In this document: in pieces, positions 6,400 through 11,547 of the stretch
How positions within the stretch are numbered: position 1 is the stretch's first letter
How the letters are laid out: every line of letters starts with the position of its first letter
NCBI GenBank assembly: GCA_023392205.1
Contig: JAEVZN010000630.1
Coordinates: 1-11,547, forward strand
Source of the DNA: Pseudomonadota bacterium
Lineage (GTDB): Bacteria > Pseudomonadota > Alphaproteobacteria > Rhizobiales > Xanthobacteraceae
Direction of reading: 5' to 3'
DNA: 11,547 nt
Position numbers and translations under genes: made by a program
The notes under the pieces: generated by a model
Told to the model about the DNA's origin: nothing
Databases searched by the model: none
What the model saw: the letters and a program-made list of their open reading frames with translations, nothing else

Positions 6400-6423
6400 A
6401 TGACATCGAGACAAGTCCGATGA
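6400..6423 (+). other. Seven-codon mini-ORF overlapping the ccoQ start
   Basis: An ATG at 6400 opens a frame coding MTSRQVR whose TGA (6421-6423) overlaps the ccoQ ATG (6420-6422) as ATGA. It lies just after the ccoO stop. It might couple ccoQ translation to ribosomes finishing ccoO, but neither start has a strong ribosome-binding site and chance is possible. Confidence 0.2.
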
Positions 6424-6575
6424 CCGAGACCTACCGGCAATTCGCCGAATTCGCACAGACCTGGGGACTCATCTATTTCGTCGGCGTGTTCCTCGCCGTC
6501 GTGGCCTACGCGTTCTGGCCATCGAACAAGAAGAAGTTCGACGATGCGAGCCGCATTCCCCTGGACGAGGATTGA
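6420..6575 (+). CDS. ccoQ: cbb3 oxidase small subunit (CcoQ/FixQ)
   Basis: This 51-residue protein begins MTETYRQFAEFAQTWG, has a single membrane helix (about 15-33, LIYFVGVFLAVVAYAFWP), and ends in a polar cytoplasmic tail (NKKKFDDASRIPLDED). The FWPSNKKKFDDA junction and position between ccoO and ccoP identify it as CcoQ, which stabilises the interaction of CcoP with the CcoNO core. It begins 21 bases after ccoO and ends 18 bases before ccoP. Its ribosome-binding site is weak (GAGACAAG), and the ATG overlaps the stop of a seven-codon frame, so it may be translated by coupling. Size is normal for the family. Confidence 0.93.
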   Translation: MTETYRQFAEFAQTWGLIYFVGVFLAVVAYAFWPSNKKKFDDASRIPLDED

Positions 6576-6593
6576 GAGACGAGGATCGAGACG

Positions 6594-7475
6594 ATGGCAG
6601 CGCATCAGAAGCGCCCGGTCGACGACGTAACCGGCATTGAGACCACCGGCCATGAATGGGACGGCATACGCGAATTGAACAATCCGCTGCCGCGCTGGTG
6701 GCTGTGGCTGTTCTACATCACCATCGTCTGGTCGGTCGGTTACTGGGTCGTCTATCCGTCCTGGCCGCTGGTGACGAGCTATACGTCCGGTGTCCTGGGA
6801 TGGAATTCGCGCACGGCGGTTGCGCAGGATCTTGCCGCGCTGCAGACGCAGCGCGGCGCGATGGTACAGAAGATCGCCGCGGCCCCGCTCGACGATATTC
6901 TGGGCGACCAGAATTTGCTCTCCTTCGCACGTGCGCAGGGCCGCGCGGCCTTCGCCGACAATTGTGCGCCCTGTCACGGCGCCGGTGGCGGCGGTGCGCG
7001 CGGCTATCCCAATCTCAACGACGACGACTGGTTGTGGGGCGGCACGCTCGACGACATTGCGAGGACGATCCGCCACGGCGTGCGCTCCACCGACGGCGAG
7101 ACCCGTCTCGGCGTTATGCCCGCCTTCGGACGCGACAAGCTGCTGGAGCGGCCGGATATCGTGGCGGTCGCTGCTTATGTCCGCACACTGTCGGGCCTTG
7201 AGCCGGCCGCCAATTCCGATCTTGCGCGCGGCAAGCAGGTCTTCGCCGACAATTGCGCGGCCTGTCACGGCGATGCCGGCAAGGGCAACCGCGAAATGGG
7301 CGCGCCCAATCTGACCAACCAGATCTGGCTGTACGGCTCCAGTACCGAGGCCATTATCGAGGCGATCGTCAATGGACGCGGGGCGGTGATGCCAGCCTTC
7401 TCGCCGCGGCTCGACGACACCACCATCAAGTCGCTGGCGGTCTATGTGCATACGTTGGGTGGCGGCGAAAGATAA
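6594..7475 (+). CDS. ccoP: cbb3 oxidase di-haem subunit III (CcoP/FixP)
   Basis: This 293-residue subunit has a cytoplasmic N terminus containing TTGHEWDGIRELNNPLPRWW, the CcoP signature, one membrane helix (about 37-55) and two periplasmic cytochrome c domains. Haem site 1 is CAPCH (Cys124, Cys127, His128) with Met175 in GVMPAFG. Haem site 2 is CAACH (Cys221, Cys224, His225) with Met266 in AVMPAFS. It receives electrons from soluble or membrane cytochromes and passes them to CcoO. The ATG at 6594 has GAGGA eight bases upstream. Length and spacing match rhizobial FixP. It is the last structural gene before the assembly genes. Confidence 0.97.
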   Translation: MAAHQKRPVDDVTGIETTGHEWDGIRELNNPLPRWWLWLFYITIVWSVGYWVVYPSWPLVTSYTSGVLGWNSRTAVAQDLAALQTQRGAMVQKIAAAPLDDILGDQNLLSFARAQGRAAFADNCAPCHGAGGGGARGYPNLNDDDWLWGGTLDDIARTIRHGVRSTDGETRLGVMPAFGRDKLLERPDIVAVAAYVRTLSGLEPAANSDLARGKQVFADNCAACHGDAGKGNREMGAPNLTNQIWLYGSSTEAIIEAIVNGRGAVMPAFSPRLDDTTIKSLAVYVHTLGGGER

Positions 7476-7479
7476 CGTC

Positions 7480-8991
7480 ATGGACGCGGCGCTTGTCGAT
7501 CCGAAAGCGAAGGGCCTTGCCGGCGAACCCGCCGGCGCGCCGGCGCCGCCGGACCCGTTCGCGCCGGACATCCAGCCGCCGCTCTATCAGCCCCGCCGCA
7601 AGATCTATCCGCAAAGCGTGCACGGCACCTTCCGCCGGATCAAATGGGCATTGCTGATCGTCACGCTCGGCATCTATTACCTGCTGCCCTTCGTGCGCTG
7701 GAACCGGGGACCGGATGCGCCCGACCAGGCGGTGCTGATCGATTTTCCCGGCCGCCGCTTCTATTTCTTCTTCATCGAGATCTGGCCGCAGGAAGTCTAT
7801 TTCTTCACCGGGCTTCTCATCATTGCGGCGATGGTGCTGTTCCTGATGAACGCGGTCGCCGGCCGCGTCTGGTGCGGCTATCTGTGTCCGCAGACGGTGT
7901 GGACAGATCTGTTCCTCGCCATCGAGCGCTTTGTCGAAGGCGACCGCCGCCAGCAGATGCAGTCCGATGCCGGGGCGTGGACGGCGCAACGCATCGCCCG
8001 CAAGGGCGCAAAGCATTTTCTCTGGCTGATGGTCGCGTGGTGGACCGGCGGCGCATGGGTGCTGTATTTCTCCGATGCGCCGACGCTGGTGCGCGACCTT
8101 GCGACCGGACAGGCGCCGCTCATGGCCTATGGCTGGATCGCGGCGCTGACTGCCACGACCTATATCCTCGCCGGACATATGCGCGAGCAGGTCTGTACCT
8201 ACATGTGCCCCTGGCCGCGCATCCAGGCGGCGCTGACCGACGAATATGCGCTCAACGTCACCTATCGCTATGATCGCGGCGAGCCGCGCGCCTCGGTCAA
8301 GAAGAGCGAACAACTGAAGCTCGATGGCCTGCCCGCCGGCGATTGCATCGATTGCCGGATGTGCGTGAATGTCTGCCCGACCGGCATCGATATCCGCAAC
8401 GGCTCGCAGCTCGAATGCATCCAGTGCGGGCTGTGCATCGACGCCTGCGACAACATCATGGAGAAGATCGGCCGCCCGCCGCGGCTGATCGGCTATGACA
8501 GCGATATCAACCTCAAGCATCGGCTGGCCGGCGAGCCGCCATTGCAGAAGATCGTGCGCACCCGCACGGTTCTCTATGCACTGATCATCGCCGCCGTCGG
8601 CGGCATCATGCTCTATGCGCTGTTAACCCGGCACGCCTTTGACCTCAACGCGATCCATGACCGCAATCCGGTCTATGTGCGGCTCGCCGACGGCGCGATC
8701 CGCAACGGCTACACCATCCGCATTCTCAACAAGCGGCAAGAGCCGCGCCGTTTCGCGCTGACCCTGCAGGGCCTCCCCGCGCACACCATCGAGATTGCCG
8801 GTCTGCCGCTCGGCGCCGAGAAGATCGTCGAGGTCGGTCCCGACCAGACCCGCGAATTCCGCGTGCTGGTTTCCAATTACGAACATGCCCCGCCCGCTTC
8901 CACGCCGGTCGTCTTCCATCTGGTCGATATGGAATCCGGCGAATGGGCGCAGGCACGCGATCACTTCCGGGCTCCGGAGCGAACAAAATGA
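7480..8991 (+). CDS. ccoG: Cytochrome c oxidase accessory protein CcoG (FixG/RdxA)
   Basis: This 503-residue membrane Fe-S protein has a proline-rich N terminus and about five membrane helices, four of them before residue 235 and one near 360-380. Its two 4Fe-4S motifs are CIDCRMCVNVCP (Cys289, 292, 295, 299) and CIQCGLCIDACD (Cys313, 316, 319, 323). Further conserved cysteines lie in WCGYLCPQ (132, 136) and CTYMCPW (239, 243). The C-terminal part (about 385-503) is the FixG Ig-like periplasmic domain. CcoG has been reported to reduce Cu(II) to Cu(I) during cbb3 assembly, supplying the form needed for CuB. Start: the frame is open from 7444 inside ccoP, but the ATG at 7480, four bases after the ccoP stop, is preferred. 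Its stop overlaps ccoH by ATGA. Confidence 0.95.
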   Translation: MDAALVDPKAKGLAGEPAGAPAPPDPFAPDIQPPLYQPRRKIYPQSVHGTFRRIKWALLIVTLGIYYLLPFVRWNRGPDAPDQAVLIDFPGRRFYFFFIEIWPQEVYFFTGLLIIAAMVLFLMNAVAGRVWCGYLCPQTVWTDLFLAIERFVEGDRRQQMQSDAGAWTAQRIARKGAKHFLWLMVAWWTGGAWVLYFSDAPTLVRDLATGQAPLMAYGWIAALTATTYILAGHMREQVCTYMCPWPRIQAALTDEYALNVTYRYDRGEPRASVKKSEQLKLDGLPAGDCIDCRMCVNVCPTGIDIRNGSQLECIQCGLCIDACDNIMEKIGRPPRLIGYDSDINLKHRLAGEPPLQKIVRTRTVLYALIIAAVGGIMLYALLTRHAFDLNAIHDRNPVYVRLADGAIRNGYTIRILNKRQEPRRFALTLQGLPAHTIEIAGLPLGAEKIVEVGPDQTREFRVLVSNYEHAPPASTPVVFHLVDMESGEWAQARDHFRAPERTK

Positions 8992-9494
8992 ACACCCAGA
9001 CGCCATCCCTCCGTCAGCCGCGCCAGGTCACCGGCCGCATGGTGCTGCTCTGTTTCATCGCCTTTTTCGGCGTGATCGCCACCGTCAACGCCGTGATGAT
9101 CCGCTTCGCCGTCACCACCTTCACAGGCCTGCAGACCGACAGCGCCTATCGCGCGGGCCTCGCCTATCCGGCGGAGGAAGCGCGTGCCGCAAGGCAGGAC
9201 GACCTGCACTGGCAGGTGGACGGACAGGTGGCGCGCGATGCCACGGGTGCTGCGCTGATCGAGGTCGGCGTGCGAGATGCGAACGGGCAGACCGTTCCGG
9301 GCGTCGTGGTCAATGCGCGGCTGGCGCATCCGGCCATCACCCGCCGCGATCATGTGCTGTCGCTTCAGCGCGACGCGAGCGGCCGCCATCGCGGCACCAC
9401 CGATGCCGCAGCAGGGCAATGGGTGCTGACCCTCGACGTGATCCGCGGCGAGGAGCGGCTGTATCGCTCCGTCAGCCGGGTGATGCTCAAATGA
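8988..9494 (+). CDS. ccoH: cbb3 oxidase assembly protein CcoH (FixH)
   Basis: The 168-residue product has one N-terminal membrane helix (about 18-38, MVLLCFIAFFGVIATVNAVM) and the FixH pattern VTTFTGLQTDSAYRAGLAYP just after it. A periplasmic beta-rich domain of about 110 residues follows (WQVDGQVARDATG, then GQWVLTLDVIRGEERLYRS). CcoH is needed for cbb3 maturation and interacts with the oxidase; in rhizobia fixGHIS genes are required for an active enzyme. The ATG at 8988 overlaps the ccoG stop (ATGA), and its own stop overlaps the ccoI start in the same way, so G, H and I are probably translationally coupled. The frame is open earlier (8943) but that would intrude into ccoG. Confidence 0.92.
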   Translation: MNTQTPSLRQPRQVTGRMVLLCFIAFFGVIATVNAVMIRFAVTTFTGLQTDSAYRAGLAYPAEEARAARQDDLHWQVDGQVARDATGAALIEVGVRDANGQTVPGVVVNARLAHPAITRRDHVLSLQRDASGRHRGTTDAAAGQWVLTLDVIRGEERLYRSVSRVMLK

Positions 9495-11547
9495 CCGCGC
9501 GCGATTTCTCGCACTATACCCGCCGGCAGCCGGACGGCTCCGCCAGCATGGACGTGGTGGTGGACGGCATTCATTGCGGCGGCTGCATCGGCCGCATCGA
9601 GAAATCGCTCAAGGCGCTCGATGGCGTCAGCGATGCGCGGCTGAATTTCACCAACCGGCGGCTGACGCTGGTCTGGAAGGACAAGACCTTCGATCCGGCC
9701 ATCGCGATCGCCTCGCTGGAACGCATGGGCTACCAGGCCAATCCGTTCCGGAACGAACAGAGCGAGGAGAAGGACGCGGCCTATACCCGTTTCCTGATGC
9801 GCTGCCTTGCCGTGTCCGGCTTCGCGGCGATGAATATCATGCTGCTGTCGGTCTCGGTCTGGTCGGGCAATGCGACCGACATTTCACCGGAGACGCGCGA
9901 CCTGTTTCACTGGCTGTCGGCGGGCATCGCCTTGCCGGCTGCCGCCTATGCCGGACAACCGTTTTTCCGCTCGGCATGGCAGGCGCTGAAGGCGCGCAGC
10001 GTCAACATGGACGTGCCGATCTCGCTTGGCATCCTGCTGGCGCTCGGATTGTCGCTCTACGAAACCGCGCATTCGGCCGAACACGCCTATTTCGATTCCG
10101 CGATCATGCTGATCTTCTTCCTGCTGTGCGGACGCACGCTCGATCAGGTGATGCGGCGGCGCACCCGCGCGGTGGCCGGCAATCTCGCCGCGCTGAAGGC
10201 CGATCACGCGCATCGCCTGACCGGCAATAGCGAATTGGTGCGCGTGCCCGCAGCGGCCCTGCGTGTCGGCGACCGCATTCTGGTGCGTCCGGGCGAGCGC
10301 ATTCCGGCCGACGGGCATGTTGTCGGCGGACATTCTACCATCGACGAGAGCCTCGTCACCGGCGAGACCCTGCCGCGCAAGACGAAAAGCGGCGAACAGC
10401 TTTATGCCGGCAGCCTCAATCTCAGCGGCACGCTCACATTGCAGGTGACGGCGGCGGGCGAGAACACCTTTCTCGACGATATCGACCGGCTGCTCGACAA
10501 GGCCATTCATGCGCGCTCGCGTTATGTCCAGTTGAGCGACCGGATCGCGCGCGGTTACGCGCCGATGGTGCATTCGGCAGCCGCCGTCACGCTGATCGGT
10601 TGGCTGCTGGCCGGGCAATCGACCCATGCCGCGCTGATCGCCGCAATCTCCGTGCTCATCATCACCTGCCCCTGCGCATTGGCGCTGGCCATCCCGGCCG
10701 TACAGGTGGTGGCGGCAAGCTCGCTGTTTCGCATGGGCGTTTTCCTGAATTCCGGCGATACCATCGAGCGTCTGGCCGACGCCGATATCGCGATCTTCGA
10801 CAAGACCGGCACCCTCACCTTGCCCGAGCCGCGTATTGTCAATGCGGCCGACATCGCGCCTCACCTGCTCGACATTGCCGGCCGTCTGGCACTGGCCAGC
10901 CGTCATCCGCTGGCGACTGCCAGCGCCAGACACCGTCCGGGACTTGAACCGCTGACCGACGCCACCGAAGAACACGGCCGCGGCGTCAGCGCGATGGTGG
11001 ATGGGATCGAGGCGCGGCTCGGCAGCGCCGCGTACTGCGGCGTGATCGTGCCCGCCGATCTGGCGCAGACCTATCCCGCCGGCTCGTGGATTGCTGTGCG
11101 GCACGGCACTCATCATTCGGTGCTGGTGATCCATCAGGCCCTGCGGCCGGATGCCCTGCGCTGCGTGCAGGATCTCGCGGCACAGGGCCTCGATATTCGC
11201 ATCCTGTCCGGCGATCGCGCCGAGGCCGTCGAGCCTGTCGCGGCGGCGCTTGGCATCGCGCAATGGCGGGCAGGCCTCACGCCCGCAGACAAGGTAACAG
11301 AGGTCGAGGCGCTCAAAGCGCAAGGCCGCAAGGTGCTGATGGTCGGAGACGGACTGAACGATGCGCCCTCGCTTGCCGCCGCAACCGTGTCGCTCTCCCC
11401 GATCAGCGCCGCCGATCTCTCGCAGGCGCAGGCCGATGCCGTTTTCCTCGGCGAGAGCCTGCACCCGGTGGCCGCGACGGTCCGCGCGGCGCGGCGCGCG
11501 CGGGCGATCATGCGGCAAAATCTGTGGCTGGCGCTGGTGTACAATCT
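9491..11547 (+). CDS. ccoI: Copper-exporting P1B-type ATPase CcoI (FixI), cut by window edge
   Basis: The frame from the ATG at 9491 is open to the window end: 685 complete codons. Domains: heavy-metal-associated domain at about 20-90 with GIHCGGC (Cys29, Cys32); membrane helices; actuator domain with TGE at 290-292; ion-site helix with Cys393-Pro-Cys395 (ITCPCALAL); phosphorylation motif DKTGT with Asp437; SRHPLA with His472-Pro473 in the nucleotide-binding domain; GDGLNDAP at 619-626. The window ends at Tyr684-Asn685, the YN pair of transmembrane segment 7, so only the last two helices are missing. CPC plus YN indicates a Cu(I) transporter, and the operon position marks it as the slow CopA2/FixI type that supplies copper for cbb3 CuB rather than detoxifying. 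The start overlaps the ccoH stop (ATGA). ccoS is expected next. Confidence 0.95.
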   Translation, partial: MTARDFSHYTRRQPDGSASMDVVVDGIHCGGCIGRIEKSLKALDGVSDARLNFTNRRLTLVWKDKTFDPAIAIASLERMGYQANPFRNEQSEEKDAAYTRFLMRCLAVSGFAAMNIMLLSVSVWSGNATDISPETRDLFHWLSAGIALPAAAYAGQPFFRSAWQALKARSVNMDVPISLGILLALGLSLYETAHSAEHAYFDSAIMLIFFLLCGRTLDQVMRRRTRAVAGNLAALKADHAHRLTGNSELVRVPAAALRVGDRILVRPGERIPADGHVVGGHSTIDESLVTGETLPRKTKSGEQLYAGSLNLSGTLTLQVTAAGENTFLDDIDRLLDKAIHARSRYVQLSDRIARGYAPMVHSAAAVTLIGWLLAGQSTHAALIAAISVLIITCPCALALAIPAVQVVAASSLFRMGVFLNSGDTIERLADADIAIFDKTGTLTLPEPRIVNAADIAPHLLDIAGRLALASRHPLATASARHRPGLEPLTDATEEHGRGVSAMVDGIEARLGSAAYCGVIVPADLAQTYPAGSWIAVRHGTHHSVLVIHQALRPDALRCVQDLAAQGLDIRILSGDRAEAVEPVAAALGIAQWRAGLTPADKVTEVEALKAQGRKVLMVGDGLNDAPSLAAATVSLSPISAADLSQAQADAVFLGESLHPVAATVRAARRARAIMRQNLWLALVYN

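Noticed and set aside
6576..6600. Near-repeated GAGACGA units before ccoP
   Set aside because: They are only about seven bases each and are explained by a purine-rich ribosome-binding region.
5529..7571. Minus-strand open frame of 680 codons opposite ccoO, ccoQ and ccoP
   Set aside because: It runs antisense across three well-supported genes, has low-complexity His/Arg/Asp-rich composition and no recognisable domain. It arises because GC-rich third positions of the real genes remove stops on the opposite strand.
9884..11518. Minus-strand open frame of 544 codons opposite ccoI
   Set aside because: It is the antisense shadow of the P-type ATPase, whose frame carries all catalytic motifs. The shadow shows no domain and has biased Arg/Gly/His composition.
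1..11547. tRNA, rRNA, CRISPR array, insertion sequence or phage genes
   Set aside because: Intergenic spaces are all under about 220 bases, no regular repeat-spacer pattern or transposase motif was seen, and composition looks even along the window.

Overview
This window looks like chromosomal DNA of a high-GC alphaproteobacterium, most likely of the order Hyphomicrobiales (Rhizobiales). I base that on codon use, on a rhizobial-length CcoN (about 550 residues with two extra N-terminal membrane helices), on the complete fixNOQP-fixGHI gene order, and on FNR/FixK-type boxes upstream. The species cannot be named from the sequence alone.

Left part (about 1-3000): a small catabolic cluster. On the minus strand, a Bug/TctC-type periplasmic solute-binding protein is followed by a two-hot-dog MaoC-type hydratase and then an acyl-CoA dehydrogenase cut by the window's left edge. 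The last two overlap at TGATG. Divergent from the Bug gene is a plus-strand cyclase-family (PF04199) metal-dependent hydrolase. A plausible theme is uptake of an organic acid, followed by ring or amide hydrolysis and CoA-ester oxidation; the substrate is unknown. The divergent gap holds a candidate promoter for the Bug gene with a perfect 13-base palindrome in its spacer.

Middle part (about 3000-4005): a minus-strand pair made of a cysteine-rich DUF6455-like protein and a small secreted mono-haem cytochrome c. It runs away from the oxidase operon and converges on the cyclase gene, with a stem-loop between the two stop codons. The 215-base divergent region before ccoN carries two FNR/FixK-like boxes, one placed to serve each direction, and a 7-9-7 inverted repeat.

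Right part (4006 to end): the high-affinity cbb3 cytochrome c oxidase operon ccoN-ccoO-ccoQ-ccoP, then the assembly genes ccoG-ccoH-ccoI. ccoI is cut by the right edge within transmembrane segment 7, and ccoS would be expected just beyond. Genes are tightly packed, with ATGA overlaps at G/H and H/I. CcoNOP form the oxidase, CcoQ stabilises it, CcoG is a membrane Fe-S protein linked to copper reduction, CcoH aids assembly, and CcoI exports copper for the CuB site. The boxes suggest low-oxygen induction.

No RNA genes, insertion sequences or CRISPR arrays were seen. No non-coding stretch exceeds 300 bases. The most open question is the DUF6455-cytochrome c pair, apparently co-regulated with the oxidase.
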